Below the pieces are notes generated by a model. The model ran no database searches. It was not told the DNA's origin and saw only the letters and a program-made list of their open reading frames with translations. The position numbers and the translations under genes were made by a program. A stretch of 64,000 bases of DNA from Pseudomaricurvus albidus (GTDB lineage Bacteria > Pseudomonadota > Gammaproteobacteria > Pseudomonadales > Cellvibrionaceae), in the NCBI RefSeq assembly GCF_018863235.1, contig NZ_JAHKRS010000002.1, forward strand, positions 124,001 to 188,000, read 5' to 3'. This document shows positions 53,852 through 63,670 of this stretch, one piece after another (position 1 is the first letter of the stretch; every line of letters begins with the position of its first letter).

Positions 53852-55618
53852 ATGTCAGAGATAGATCACCCCAAGGCAGCAGATTATGTGAATCATTCCT
53901 CTGGAATGACCATATATTTCAGATTGTTAAAGTATGTAAAGTCTCAATGGCATATTTTCACATTAAGTATCCTGGGCTTTTTGATCTTTGCCGCCAGTCA
54001 GCCTGCCCTTGCCCAGATTATGGAAATGCTGATCAACGCTATTGAAAGTGGTGAAAAAGATCAGCGGATCATGATCCCTTTGATGATGATGGCTGTATTT
54101 ACCGTTCGGGGGGTGGGTTCTTTTATTGGTAACTATTTTATTGCCAAGGTGTCATTGAATATTGTTCACACCCTCAGGGTTCAGCTGTTTAATCAGCTGA
54201 CCACCATGCCCAGTCATTACTTTGATGACAATAACTCAGGCAACCTGATTTCCCGGATAACCTATAACGTGCAGGGTGTAACCGGAGCCGCAACCGATGC
54301 CCTCAAGGTGCTTATCCGTGAGGGATTTACCGTGATTTGTCTGTTTGGTTACCTGTTGTGGAAAGACTGGAAGCTGACCATGGTGTTCGTGGTCATTGCC
54401 CCTTTTATTGGCATTCTGGTGGCAACAGTGGGCAAGCGGTTGAAAAAGCTCGCCAGCAAGATTCAGGTGGTGATGGGGAATATTACTCATATCTGTTCAG
54501 AGATGATTTCCGGTTATCGGGTGATGAGAACCTTCTCTGGTGAAGAGTACGAGCGCCGCCGATTTGAAGAAGTCAGTAAAGATAACCTCAAGCAAAACCT
54601 GAAACTGGTTAAAACCAGTGCATTGGCGACACCGGTGATGCAGGTAATTGTGGCTGCGGCCATGGGGACACTGGTGTATCTGGCCATGACGTTTATGGAT
54701 ACCTCCAGCCCGGGGCCCTTTGTCGCATATATTACAGCTGCGGGGTTGATTCCCAAGCCGGTAAGACAGTTGAGTGAAGTTTACGGCACCATTCAAAAGG
54801 GCATTGCTGCGGCTCAAAGTATTTTCGAACAGTTGGATGAAACCCCGGAAAATGACACCGGACAAGTGGTTGCCAAGCGAGTACAAGGTCGCCTCGAGTT
54901 TAAGCAGTTATCGTTTTCCTACCATCCCGATGAAGGGAATGTGCTCCACGACGTAGATCTCTCCATCTCACCGGGAGAGACTGTAGCCCTGGTGGGCAGT
55001 TCCGGCAGTGGCAAGTCGACGTTGGCGAGTCTGATTCCGCGTTTTTACGAATATAGCCAGGGTCAGATCCTGCTGGATGGTGTTCCCCTCACGGACTATA
55101 CCCTGGCTTCCCTGCGTGAGCAGATTGCTCTGGTCAATCAGGATGTGGTGCTGTTTAACGATACCGTAGCCAGCAATATCGCCTATGGCGGTTTGGCGGG
55201 GGCGTCTGAAGAAGCCATTCGTGAAGCGGCCAAAGCTGCCCATGCGACCGAATTTATTGAAGACATGCCGCAGGGCTTTAATACCCTGATTGGTGAAGAT
55301 GGTACCCGTCTGTCTGGCGGTCAACGACAGCGGTTGGCTATCGCCCGGGCGCTGTTGAAGGATGCCCCGATTCTGATTCTGGATGAGGCCACCTCGGCGC
55401 TGGATACCGAGTCCGAACGGGCCATTCAGGACGCTCTGGAAGAGCTGATGAAAGGCCGTACCACACTGGTTATTGCCCACCGTTTATCCACCATTGAAAC
55501 CGCAGACAAGATTGTGGTGATGGACAAGGGCCGTCTTGTGGAGGCGGGCAGTCATGCCGAGCTTCTGGCTCAAGGCGGTGTCTACGCCAAACTGCATTCC
55601 ATGCAGTTTCAGGCCTAG
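53852..55618 (+). CDS. msbA: Lipid A export ABC transporter MsbA
   Basis: 588 residues: six membrane helices in the first ~330, then the ATPase. Walker A VGSSGSGKSTLASLIPRFYE, signature LSGGQRQRLAIARALL, Walker B ILILDEATSALD, H-loop IAHRLST. It flips core-lipid A across the inner membrane, so its place among core genes is fitting. The hydrophilic first 20 residues are slightly longer than in E. coli. Confidence 0.96.
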   Translation: MSEIDHPKAADYVNHSSGMTIYFRLLKYVKSQWHIFTLSILGFLIFAASQPALAQIMEMLINAIESGEKDQRIMIPLMMMAVFTVRGVGSFIGNYFIAKVSLNIVHTLRVQLFNQLTTMPSHYFDDNNSGNLISRITYNVQGVTGAATDALKVLIREGFTVICLFGYLLWKDWKLTMVFVVIAPFIGILVATVGKRLKKLASKIQVVMGNITHICSEMISGYRVMRTFSGEEYERRRFEEVSKDNLKQNLKLVKTSALATPVMQVIVAAAMGTLVYLAMTFMDTSSPGPFVAYITAAGLIPKPVRQLSEVYGTIQKGIAAAQSIFEQLDETPENDTGQVVAKRVQGRLEFKQLSFSYHPDEGNVLHDVDLSISPGETVALVGSSGSGKSTLASLIPRFYEYSQGQILLDGVPLTDYTLASLREQIALVNQDVVLFNDTVASNIAYGGLAGASEEAIREAAKAAHATEFIEDMPQGFNTLIGEDGTRLSGGQRQRLAIARALLKDAPILILDEATSALDTESERAIQDALEELMKGRTTLVIAHRLSTIETADKIVVMDKGRLVEAGSHAELLAQGGVYAKLHSMQFQA

Positions 55619-55663
55619 CGGGTTAAAATGACCGCAGTCTTAACGAATTACTGAGAAAATATC

Positions 55664-57091
55664 ATGAAACTCTCCATGCCCCGTTTTGACCGATCCCAGG
55701 TTCTGGTGATCGGCGATGTCATGTTGGATCGCTATTGGGTCGGCGCAACTTCGCGTATTTCCCCTGAAGCTCCGGTCCCGGTGGTAAAGGTCAACGGCAT
55801 TGAAGACCGTCCGGGCGGTGCGGGCAACGTGGCGCTGAATATTGCAGCACTGGGGTCCGGAGCCTCCCTGATCAGTGTGGTTGGGCAGGACGAAGCGGCC
55901 GATGCCTTGCGTTCACGTCTGGAAGCGGTGGGGATTCATACGGATTTCCAGACCTCGACTGACAAACCGACCATCACCAAGCTGCGTGTCATCAGTCGTC
56001 ATCAGCAGCTGATTCGCATGGATTTCGAGGAGTCTTTTAGCGCTGAAGACAGCGACGGATTCCTGGAAAAAGCCAAAAAGCGCCTGCCGATGATGGGGGC
56101 GGTGATTCTGTCGGATTATGCCAAAGGCAGTCTGCAGGATACTCAGAGTCTGATTCAGGCTGCCCGTAAAGAAGGGGTGCCGGTGTTGGTGGATCCCAAG
56201 GGTACCGATTTTGAACGGTATCGCGGTGCCACCTTGCTGACCCCGAATCTGCATGAGTTTGAAGCGGTAGTTGGCAGCTGTCCTCACGAAAGTGATTTGG
56301 TGGCCAAGGGCACCGAGCTGATGTTGTCTCTGGATCTTGAGGCGCTGTTGGTTACTCGTGGCGAGCACGGTATGACATTGCTGCGCCCCAATCAGCCCGA
56401 GTTTCATTTGCCCGCTCGTGCCCGCGAAGTGTTTGATGTCACCGGTGCCGGCGACACTGTCATTTCGGTGTTGGCGTCAGCCCTGGCGGCTGGCAGTGAG
56501 CTGCCTCTGGCGGTGACTCTGGCGAATGTCGCGGCCGGTATTGTCGTTGGCAAATTGGGTACGGCAACGATCAGTGGTCCCGAGCTGCGCCGGGCCATTC
56601 AGGCTGAGCAGGGTGCCCAGCGTGGAGTGATGACTGAAGAGCAGTTATTGATTGCGCTGGAAGACGCCCGTGCCCAGGGTGAAAAAATTGTCTTCACCAA
56701 CGGCTGTTTCGACATCATCCACGCCGGACATGTGGGTTACCTGGAAGACACCCGTAGTCTGGGGGATCGACTGGTGGTTGCCATCAACAGCGATGAATCG
56801 GTTTCCCGCCTGAAGGGCCCTGCACGGCCGATCAATCCTGTGGATCGCCGTATGGCCGTATTGGCCGGACTGGAAGCGGTGGATTGGGTGATTTCATTTT
56901 CTGATGATACCCCGGAGCGTTTGCTGGAGCTCATCAAGCCGGATGTCCTGGTTAAAGGCGGCGACTATACCGAAGATCAGGTTGTCGGTTGGGAAATTGT
57001 CAAAGCCTATGGCGGTGAAGTGAGAGTGCTGAGCTTTTTTGATAACTGTTCAACCACCGCGATCGTCGAAAAAATCAAAGAGCGCGATTAA
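55664..57091 (+). CDS. hldE: Bifunctional heptose 7-phosphate kinase/heptose 1-phosphate adenylyltransferase
   Basis: 475 residues. Residues 1-~320 are a PfkB/ribokinase-type kinase ([34 protein letters not shown], catalytic Asp in VTGAGDTV); residues ~345-475 are a nucleotidyltransferase ([20 protein letters not shown]). It makes ADP-heptose for WaaC and WaaF. It follows msbA after 45 bases. Confidence 0.97.
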   Translation: MKLSMPRFDRSQVLVIGDVMLDRYWVGATSRISPEAPVPVVKVNGIEDRPGGAGNVALNIAALGSGASLISVVGQDEAADALRSRLEAVGIHTDFQTSTDKPTITKLRVISRHQQLIRMDFEESFSAEDSDGFLEKAKKRLPMMGAVILSDYAKGSLQDTQSLIQAARKEGVPVLVDPKGTDFERYRGATLLTPNLHEFEAVVGSCPHESDLVAKGTELMLSLDLEALLVTRGEHGMTLLRPNQPEFHLPARAREVFDVTGAGDTVISVLASALAAGSELPLAVTLANVAAGIVVGKLGTATISGPELRRAIQAEQGAQRGVMTEEQLLIALEDARAQGEKIVFTNGCFDIIHAGHVGYLEDTRSLGDRLVVAINSDESVSRLKGPARPINPVDRRMAVLAGLEAVDWVISFSDDTPERLLELIKPDVLVKGGDYTEDQVVGWEIVKAYGGEVRVLSFFDNCSTTAIVEKIKERD

Positions 57092-57123
57092 AGAGCTGGT
57101 GCGAGTTCGCTACAAGGCCGTTG

Positions 57124-57780
57124 CTATTGAACGGCCGGAACTGCCTGCCGAATAATCTCTTCAAAATAGCGCAGTCTGGCTCCCTGACTGCCGCTCTCGC
57201 TCTGGTACCCTTTGATAAACTCATCCAGATCGATAATTTTCATATCGTCTTGGTAGCGAAACACATGCTGAAAGTTTCGCTTTCTCTGCCAGTTACTCAA
57301 CTTGAAGACATTGATCCGCATATCGGCGATATCAATCAGGCCGAAGTGACCGTCGTCCAGCTGAATAATATTGCCAAAGTGCAGCGAGCGAAACATCACG
57401 CCGGCATCGTGCAGTTGAGCCACATAGCTGCCCAGCTGACGTGACAGCGTTAGATCTTGCGGCTGCTGTTTGAGACGGTTGCGCACGGTATCGCCCGGGA
57501 TGCCGTGGTAGCAGACACAGTCGCGTCGCGGACTGTCAGTTTTGAAGGTGTCCAGAATACCGACCGTGGTGATCTGACGCTTTTTCAGTTTGGCGGCATT
57601 GCTGGCAAACTGTTTGGCGCGGGAGCGCAGTTTGGCCATCGAAACCCTGTTCTTGTGATAAAAGATTTTCAGGTAGCGGTGTTCTGCCAGCACAACCACC
57701 TTGGGGCCGTGATGGTCTTTTTCGATGACGGTGCCGGAGTCGATCAGCTTGTTGAGTTCTGAATTCTGTAGCGTTTTCAT
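57124..57780 (-). CDS. Kinase-like protein of the LPS locus
   Basis: 218 residues of the WaaP/InaA-like fold. RYLKIFYHKNRVS has the ATP-site Lys; the catalytic loop reads FRSLHFGNIIQLDDG, with Ser-Leu where HxD is usual, and the metal Asp follows in LIDIADMRI. The 'toluene tolerance' Pseudomonas protein family is similar. It may act on core sugars with a changed mechanism or not be catalytic. Its ATG overlaps the stop of the aldo/keto reductase, so it is the last of three co-translated minus-strand genes, convergent with hldE. Confidence 0.75.
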   Translation of the reverse strand: MKTLQNSELNKLIDSGTVIEKDHHGPKVVVLAEHRYLKIFYHKNRVSMAKLRSRAKQFASNAAKLKKRQITTVGILDTFKTDSPRRDCVCYHGIPGDTVRNRLKQQPQDLTLSRQLGSYVAQLHDAGVMFRSLHFGNIIQLDDGHFGLIDIADMRINVFKLSNWQRKRNFQHVFRYQDDMKIIDLDEFIKGYQSESGSQGARLRYFEEIIRQAVPAVQ

Positions 57781-58604
57781 GGTTGTTTCTGTGTGTTGCG
57801 CAAGGCGTTCAGGGTGGTCAGTGCCTTGTTGCAGTTATCCTGCAAATGAGCCGGGTTAATGGTGCCGATAATGGCACTGCTAACCGCAGGGTGCCCGTAC
57901 AAAAAATCCATGCTCGCCTGTACAGGGTCTTCATGATCGTCGAGAGTGATGTGACCGCTGGCAAGCGCTTTCTTGATAAACACGCCTTTGTTGTGAGCGG
58001 CACAAAAGTCGAGCACCGGTTCTTCTTCCCGATGGCTCAGGTTATAAGTCACCATCACACAGTCACTCTGTCTGCCCGCTTCAATACCGCCGTCGACGGT
58101 TTTGGTAGACATGCCATAGGCGCGAATCAGGCCTTCCTGTTTCAGGTCTGCCAGAGTGCCCAAAGCTTCGCCGTTATGGATGATGTCCATATCCTGTCCG
58201 TCAGAATGTACCAGCACAAGATCAATGAAGTCGGTCTTCAAGCGTTGCAGGCTGCGCTCTACACTGCGGCGAGTGTGTGCGGCAGAAAAGTCGAAGGACG
58301 ATACACCTTGATGGAATTCTTCCCCCACCTTGCTGCAGATTACCCACTCGTGTCGCTGGCCGTGCAGCAGGGGGCCCAGGCGCTCTTCACTGATGCCATA
58401 AGCCGGTGCCGTATCAATCAGATTGATCCCGAGATCTTTTGCCTGTGCGATTAAATTGGCGGCTTCGGTGTCATTGGGTAATTCAAAACCGGTGGGGTAT
58501 TTAACGCCCTGATTGCGTCCCAGTTTGACGGTGCCCAGACCAATCGGACTGACCTTGAGACCGGTGTTGCCGATTGCGTTGCGAAAATCTGCGAGTGTGG
58601 TCAT
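57777..58604 (-). CDS. Aldo/keto reductase
   Basis: 275 residues from ATG 58604; a longer frame to 58694 would run into the upstream gene. NLIDTAPAYGISEERLG carries the catalytic Asp and Tyr, VICSKVGEEF the Lys, and AVSSAIIGTINPAHL the NADPH phosphate site. The substrate is unknown. The same three-gene order (FAD oxidoreductase, reductase, kinase-like) lies near waaA in Pseudomonas as I recall, but the reason is not known. Confidence 0.88.
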   Translation of the reverse strand: MTTLADFRNAIGNTGLKVSPIGLGTVKLGRNQGVKYPTGFELPNDTEAANLIAQAKDLGINLIDTAPAYGISEERLGPLLHGQRHEWVICSKVGEEFHQGVSSFDFSAAHTRRSVERSLQRLKTDFIDLVLVHSDGQDMDIIHNGEALGTLADLKQEGLIRAYGMSTKTVDGGIEAGRQSDCVMVTYNLSHREEEPVLDFCAAHNKGVFIKKALASGHITLDDHEDPVQASMDFLYGHPAVSSAIIGTINPAHLQDNCNKALTTLNALRNTQKQP

Positions 58605-58611
58605 GGAATGC

Positions 58612-59847
58612 TTACAGGCCAGTGGCTGGAAAAGGACGGAAGTCTGCCAGATCCCAGGGGGACTTGGCCACCGTCGCTTGAGGCAGTAAATCAAGCGGGC
58701 TCAGGTCAGTCTTGGCATCACTGGGCTGTATGCCTCGCTGTTGTAACTGTTCGAGAGCCTCGGTGGCAAGATTGGGAGCCAGCGTTAACTTGGTTGGCCA
58801 GGCGACAGACAGATTGGTGCAGTGTTCTGCCTGTCCGATAAAGGCTTTGTCGGGACGGATCATATTCTGCTGTTTCGGTTCGGCCCGATTCACAGGCAGG
58901 GTCGCCCACTGAGCATCCGACAAATCCAGCCAGGGCATCAGATTGCTCAGTTCCCGGTGTGCCTGCCGGATCAGCGTATCCGGGTCTTGATCAACACCTT
59001 TCTCGGCGAGGCTGCCGCCCAGATACCAGACCCAGCTGCCGTCACTGCACGGGTGGCTGGAGATGGTCAGGCGGGGGGTCTTGTCTGTACCCAGGCAGTG
59101 CCCATAAAAACCGTAGGGCTGGTTCAGTTTGACCATCACTTGTTGCAAAGGGCGGATCTGCATCTCGGGAGAGCTTTCGCCCAATTGTTGCAGCAGCTCA
59201 GCGTTGCCCTGTCCGGCGGTAAAGATAAATTGCCGGGCACGAATATTCACCTCGCCTTGATCGGTCTTCACGGTCAACTGACACGTATTCTGGTCGTCTT
59301 TCGTCCAGTGTGCCTGTTGCTTGGGAAGTTGATAGACGCGACCCTCGACGTTGCTGGCCAGAGTTTGCAGAACACTGGGAACGTCCAGCACGATATCCAC
59401 CAGCTTGTAGAGCTGCCCTTTAAAATCACGGTGCTGAAAAATCGGTGGGCGATCCTGTGCTTTGACTTTGTCGACCCGACCCCGGGTCGCCTTGCTGGCA
59501 AAGAAGGTGGTGAGCTTGGAGGTGACGCTGGCGCTGGACCACATGTAAAAGTGATCGCTGAGGACATTGGCGCCGCGTAAATCGACATCGCCACACCCGG
59601 CCAGGCAGTCCTGCCAGTGTGCCGGCATATCGGCGATGGCCTCGGATGCCCCGGTGAGCGTGCCGCTGAGGGTATACTTGATGCCACCATGAATCATGCC
59701 CTGCGAGGCGACGGACTGATCACCACCGAGTGCATGGGCTTCAAACAGTGCGCACTGGTAGCCGGCATTCTGCAAGCGGTTGATGAGCCAGAGCCCTGCA
59801 ATACCACCGCCGATAATGGCGATGTCGAGTTGAATGTGCTGCGACAT
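58612..59847 (-). CDS. FAD-dependent oxidoreductase (DAO fold)
   Basis: About 411 residues. IAIIGGGIAGLWLINRLQNA is the FAD-binding Rossmann motif, and GGDQSVASQGMIHGGIKYTL resembles the glycerol-3-phosphate oxidase/L-2-hydroxyglutarate-type group. Start choice between ATG 59847 and GTG 59856 is not settled by a ribosome site. Stop is 7 bases before the aldo/keto reductase start. Substrate unknown. Confidence 0.82.
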   Translation of the reverse strand: MSQHIQLDIAIIGGGIAGLWLINRLQNAGYQCALFEAHALGGDQSVASQGMIHGGIKYTLSGTLTGASEAIADMPAHWQDCLAGCGDVDLRGANVLSDHFYMWSSASVTSKLTTFFASKATRGRVDKVKAQDRPPIFQHRDFKGQLYKLVDIVLDVPSVLQTLASNVEGRVYQLPKQQAHWTKDDQNTCQLTVKTDQGEVNIRARQFIFTAGQGNAELLQQLGESSPEMQIRPLQQVMVKLNQPYGFYGHCLGTDKTPRLTISSHPCSDGSWVWYLGGSLAEKGVDQDPDTLIRQAHRELSNLMPWLDLSDAQWATLPVNRAEPKQQNMIRPDKAFIGQAEHCTNLSVAWPTKLTLAPNLATEALEQLQQRGIQPSDAKTDLSPLDLLPQATVAKSPWDLADFRPFPATGL

Positions 59848-59995
59848 GAGATCCACAAGTCAGGAATTTCCCCAATTATACGGGTTTTCAGTGTAAAAAA
59901 CCTGATCTGGTCGGTTCGTTTGTATCCCATTGCTTGGCTTGTGAAGGTGGTCTGGGTATGCTGCCCATTCTTTTTTGCAGGACGCGATCTTGGCT

Positions 59996-61270
59996 ATGAT
60001 GCGCTGGTTATACAGTCTGTTTTTTTACCTTTGTTTGCCGCTGGTGATCGTGCGTTTGTTGTGGCGCGCACGCTCCGCACCGGCTTACGCCAAAAGATGG
60101 AGTGAACGATTTGGTTTTTTTGCCCCGCGCAGCAGTGAGCGTCCGGCCATCTGGGTGCACGCGGTCTCCGTGGGTGAAACCCTGGCAGCCTTGCCTCTGA
60201 TCAAGGCTCTGCAGAACCGTTTCCCTGAGCACGATTTGATTGTGACCACCACAACGCCCACCGGCTCGGATCGGGTCCGCGCCTCCCTGGGGGATTCTGT
60301 ATTTCATGTGTATGCGCCCTACGATCTGCCGGACTGCCTGGGGCGCTTCCTGAATCGTACCCACCCCAGCCTGGCGATCATTATGGAAACCGAGCTGTGG
60401 CCGAACACCATTGCTGCGTGCCATCGACGTGATATTCCTCTGGTGGTGGCCAATGCCCGGTTGTCCGAAAAATCGGCGCGGGGCTACGCGCGTTTTTCGG
60501 CGCTGGCCGAACCCATGCTCAAGCAGATTTCCACCGTGGCTGCACAGCATCGCGACGATGGCGAGCGTTTTGTCCGTCTGGGATTGCCGCGAGCGGCGCT
60601 GGCCATTACCGGCAACATCAAATTCGACCTGACCCTTGATGACACCGTCATTCGGCAGGCGCAGGTTATCCGCAAGCGCTGGCTGGGCAATGGACGACGC
60701 CCGGTATTGCTGGCGGCGAGTACTCATCAGGGGGAGGATACGCTGTTATTGCAGGCCTATGAAAAACTGCTGCCCGGTTATCCGGATTTGCTGTTAGTGC
60801 TGGTGCCCCGTCACCCGGAGCGATTTGATCGGGTTGTGAGTGAAGCCGAAGAGCAGTATCGCGTTCAGCGGCACAGTGAGGGCGGCAGCGTCATGGCCGA
60901 CACACAAGTATTGGTGGGCGACACCATGGGTGAAATGCTGCCCATGCTGGGTGCTTCCGATGTCGTATTCATGGGGGGGACCTGGGTGCCCAATGGCGGC
61001 CACAATCTGATTGAGCCTGCGGCCTGGGCCAAACCGATTTTTTGTGGACCCTCGCTGTTCAACTTCGCGGAAGTTTCGCGCCTGCTGAAGGAGTCTTCGG
61101 GTTTGAAGGTGGTAGAGACGCCAACGGATCTGGCGGTGGCGGTGGATCAGCTGCTGGCGTCCGAGCTGCGTTCCGACACGATGGGGGAAGCCGCCAGACA
61201 GGTGGCGGAAGCCAATCGTGGCGCCTTGCAGCGATTGCTGGATGTGATCGATCAACAACTGAAAGCCTGA
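59996..61270 (+). CDS. waaA: Kdo transferase
   Basis: GT30-family enzyme that adds Kdo to lipid A precursor at the inner face of the membrane. A single N-terminal helix (LYSLFFYLCLPLVIVRLLW) anchors it. WVHAVSVGETLAALPLIKAL has the catalytic Glu, and GGTWVPNGGHNLIEPAAWA followed by KPIFCGPSLFNF is the donor site. The start could be ATG 59996 or 59999, or a TTG at 59990 that has AGGA 7 bases before it. A terminator follows closely. Confidence 0.95.
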   Translation: MMRWLYSLFFYLCLPLVIVRLLWRARSAPAYAKRWSERFGFFAPRSSERPAIWVHAVSVGETLAALPLIKALQNRFPEHDLIVTTTTPTGSDRVRASLGDSVFHVYAPYDLPDCLGRFLNRTHPSLAIIMETELWPNTIAACHRRDIPLVVANARLSEKSARGYARFSALAEPMLKQISTVAAQHRDDGERFVRLGLPRAALAITGNIKFDLTLDDTVIRQAQVIRKRWLGNGRRPVLLAASTHQGEDTLLLQAYEKLLPGYPDLLLVLVPRHPERFDRVVSEAEEQYRVQRHSEGGSVMADTQVLVGDTMGEMLPMLGASDVVFMGGTWVPNGGHNLIEPAAWAKPIFCGPSLFNFAEVSRLLKESSGLKVVETPTDLAVAVDQLLASELRSDTMGEAARQVAEANRGALQRLLDVIDQQLKA

Positions 61271-61278
61271 ACAAAAAA

Positions 61279-61310
61279 GCCCGCCGTGATGTCTCATGGC
61301 GGGCTTTTTT
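61279..61310 (+). terminator. Terminator between waaA and tolC
   Basis: GCCCGCC (61279-61285) pairs with GGCGGGC (61298-61304), with a T-run to 61310 and an A-run before the stem. It can stop transcription from both the plus-strand waaA and the minus-strand tolC. Confidence 0.9.
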
Positions 61311-61334
61311 GTGTCTGATCAGACTGTCCGGTAT

Positions 61335-62753
61335 TTACTTCACCGTTTCTGTTTCGTACGTGCTGCGATCAACCTGATTCTCGGCATCCAGCCAGCGGTT
61401 GAGCTGCTGTACGTCTTCCGGAGTCAGGTTGCCTGCTACCTGTTTCAGTTGCAGCATGTTGATGATGTAGCCGTAACGGGCATCGTCGTAGTTGCGCTGA
61501 GCCGAGTAGACATTTTGCTGGGCAATCAGCACGTCTACCAGGTTGCGGGTACCCACTTCATAACCCGCCTGGGTGGCTTCAAGAGCACTTTTGCTGGAGG
61601 TGATCGCCTGTTTGCGGGCGTTTACCTGAGCCACATTGGCGACCACAGACAAGTGCAGTGAACGGGTGGCCTGAATCGTGTCGCGCTGGGTCTTGTTGTA
61701 GAGTTCCTTTGCCTGCATGGACTGACTGTAAGCCTGACGGCGTTCGCCGGAGACACGCATTCCGCTGAAAATAGGCACGTTCAATTGCACCGCAATGGTG
61801 GAGTGGTCGTCGATGCGGGAGTCGTTAGCGGTTGGACCCGACCCTGAACCAAAAAACAGATCCGTGTTGGTGTCATTACGATTGCTGTATGAATAGCTGG
61901 CTGTGACTGTCGGCAAGTGGCCCGAAGCGCGAGCGCGAGCGTTTTCTTCAGAGGCCTTGGCGTTGAGCTCAGCGACCTTGAGCGAGTAGTTGTTTTCCAG
62001 GGCGAAATCCACCCATTCGCTGCGCGTCAGGGGCTCAGGACGGATTACCGGAAAGTTCTCTACCAGTGGCGCAACGGTGTTTTCCGGGCGGCCGGTCAAG
62101 ACTTCCAGAGCTTCAAACGCGATACCGAGATTACCCTGTGCCTCGAGCTTGGTCGCTGTGGCGTTGTCATAGGCGGCCTGGGCTTCGTGCACGTCGGTGA
62201 TGGCCGTCAGACCCACATCAAAACGCTGTTTGGTCTGCTCGAGCTGATGGCTGAGGGCTTTTTCTTCGGCCTGTGCGGTGGTCATGTTGTCAATGGCACG
62301 CAGCACATTGAAATAGGCTTCGGAGGTTCTCACGATCAACGCTTGCTGGTCGGCACTGAATTGCGCTTCGGCCTGTTCGCTCAATGCAATGCCCTGTTGA
62401 TAACCAAACCACGCCGCCATATTAAACAGCGGCTGTGTCAGTGACACGGAATAGCTTTCGCTCTCAGATTCGGCATCGTATTCGTTGGGAGCACCTTGAG
62501 AAAAAACACTGGAGCCAATGTTGGTTTGCTCCGATTCTGCGTAGGACGCTTCGGCATTAATCTGTGGCAGTAACGCGGCGCGTCCGATGGTCAGGGCTTC
62601 TTTGCCTGCTTCATAAGCGGCGGTATCGGCTTTCAGCTGATGATCGTTTTCGAGTGCACGTAGATAGATATCTTGCAAGGTATCGGCATGCAGGTTTAAG
62701 GCGCACAGACTCATAACGCCTGCCAGGCCAAGGGTTAAGCGACGCTTAAACAT
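61335..62753 (-). CDS. tolC: TolC-family outer-membrane efflux channel
   Basis: 472 residues from ATG 62753 (GGGAA 7 bases upstream; a longer frame reaches 62888). A signal peptide ends in ALNLHA before DTLQDIYLRALENDHQLKAD, the usual TolC start. Long helical repeats (QLEQTKQRFDVGLTAITDVH and a second RNLVDVLIAQQNVYSAQRNY) are the two-fold duplicated structure. It is the exit duct for type I secretion and drug pumps. Confidence 0.93.
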   Translation of the reverse strand: MFKRRLTLGLAGVMSLCALNLHADTLQDIYLRALENDHQLKADTAAYEAGKEALTIGRAALLPQINAEASYAESEQTNIGSSVFSQGAPNEYDAESESESYSVSLTQPLFNMAAWFGYQQGIALSEQAEAQFSADQQALIVRTSEAYFNVLRAIDNMTTAQAEEKALSHQLEQTKQRFDVGLTAITDVHEAQAAYDNATATKLEAQGNLGIAFEALEVLTGRPENTVAPLVENFPVIRPEPLTRSEWVDFALENNYSLKVAELNAKASEENARARASGHLPTVTASYSYSNRNDTNTDLFFGSGSGPTANDSRIDDHSTIAVQLNVPIFSGMRVSGERRQAYSQSMQAKELYNKTQRDTIQATRSLHLSVVANVAQVNARKQAITSSKSALEATQAGYEVGTRNLVDVLIAQQNVYSAQRNYDDARYGYIINMLQLKQVAGNLTPEDVQQLNRWLDAENQVDRSTYETETVK

Positions 62754-63019
62754 AGATATTCCCGTATCTGATGGTGAGAAGGCCGTTTCTGGCCTCATTG
62801 CGATGAACTGACCCGCGAGTTTAGCGCTTTGTGCCAGAAGCGTCGAGCTGTAGCCGGTTGCGCTGCCGTAAATTAGTGTTAAAGGCAAAATTGGCCAGCT
62901 TAATTATTGATGCATTAACACCGGGCGGGAAAATCATCTGCTAAGCTCATGTTGTTGTTCATATTTTTGGCTTTTGTATGCGCCATTCCGTCTCCCCATT
63001 GACTGACTGAGCTGTTTTT

Positions 63020-63664
63020 ATGCACACACTTTTTACCCGAGGTTTGCCTTGTCCCCGCGTGTTTATGAGTCTGATGCTGTCGGTGTTGTTACCCGCATTG
63101 TTGCTTGCAGGCTGTTCCAATTCCCCCAACTCTTCGGCCAGGAAGGACCCTCTGAAACAGAAAGTCTCGGTAACCGTTTCAAGCCCCGACATGCCCGTCA
63201 CCGCATCCACACCGCTGAGCTGGCACACAGAAGTGGCCGGCGTGATTGCCCCCAGTGGCAAGGGAGCCAACCCGGCGGGAATTTCTGTGCTGCCGGACAA
63301 TGGCTCGGTACCGGCCTGGATCCAGCAGGAAATCCAGAAGCAGCTGGAGGCCAAAGGGTTTCTGTTTACACAGGGGCCTACCCGATATCAGCTCGTCGGA
63401 GCGATGGTGCTGGGAGAGGGGGAGGCCAGTGCCAGGGCTCAGGCCCTGTTCCGGTTGTTTCCCAGTCTTGAAGGGACATCGGATGCCAAACATCCCAAGG
63501 GCACCATGTTGCTGGGTATTTGGGATTCACAAGAGCGAAAAGGTGTCTGGCGCAGTGCCTTGCAAACCTTTGCCGAACCGCAAGCGCCTGATGCCCTCAA
63601 GCGAGAGCGTCTGAGTGGCCTGGTGGCCGAGATGTTGGCCAAACTCGAACCCGCCCGTTCCTGA
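63020..63664 (+). CDS. Lipoprotein, DUF4136-like
   Basis: 214 residues. An N-terminal hydrophobic stretch ends in a lipobox, LLLAGC, so the mature chain begins at that Cys. The rest has an exposed SWHTE...  and a KGTMLLGIWDSQERKGVWRS stretch of the DUF4136 type, seen in small outer-membrane-linked lipoproteins. No function is known. It is divergent from tolC. Confidence 0.72.
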   Translation: MHTLFTRGLPCPRVFMSLMLSVLLPALLLAGCSNSPNSSARKDPLKQKVSVTVSSPDMPVTASTPLSWHTEVAGVIAPSGKGANPAGISVLPDNGSVPAWIQQEIQKQLEAKGFLFTQGPTRYQLVGAMVLGEGEASARAQALFRLFPSLEGTSDAKHPKGTMLLGIWDSQERKGVWRSALQTFAEPQAPDALKRERLSGLVAEMLAKLEPARS

Positions 63665-63670
63665 TTCGAG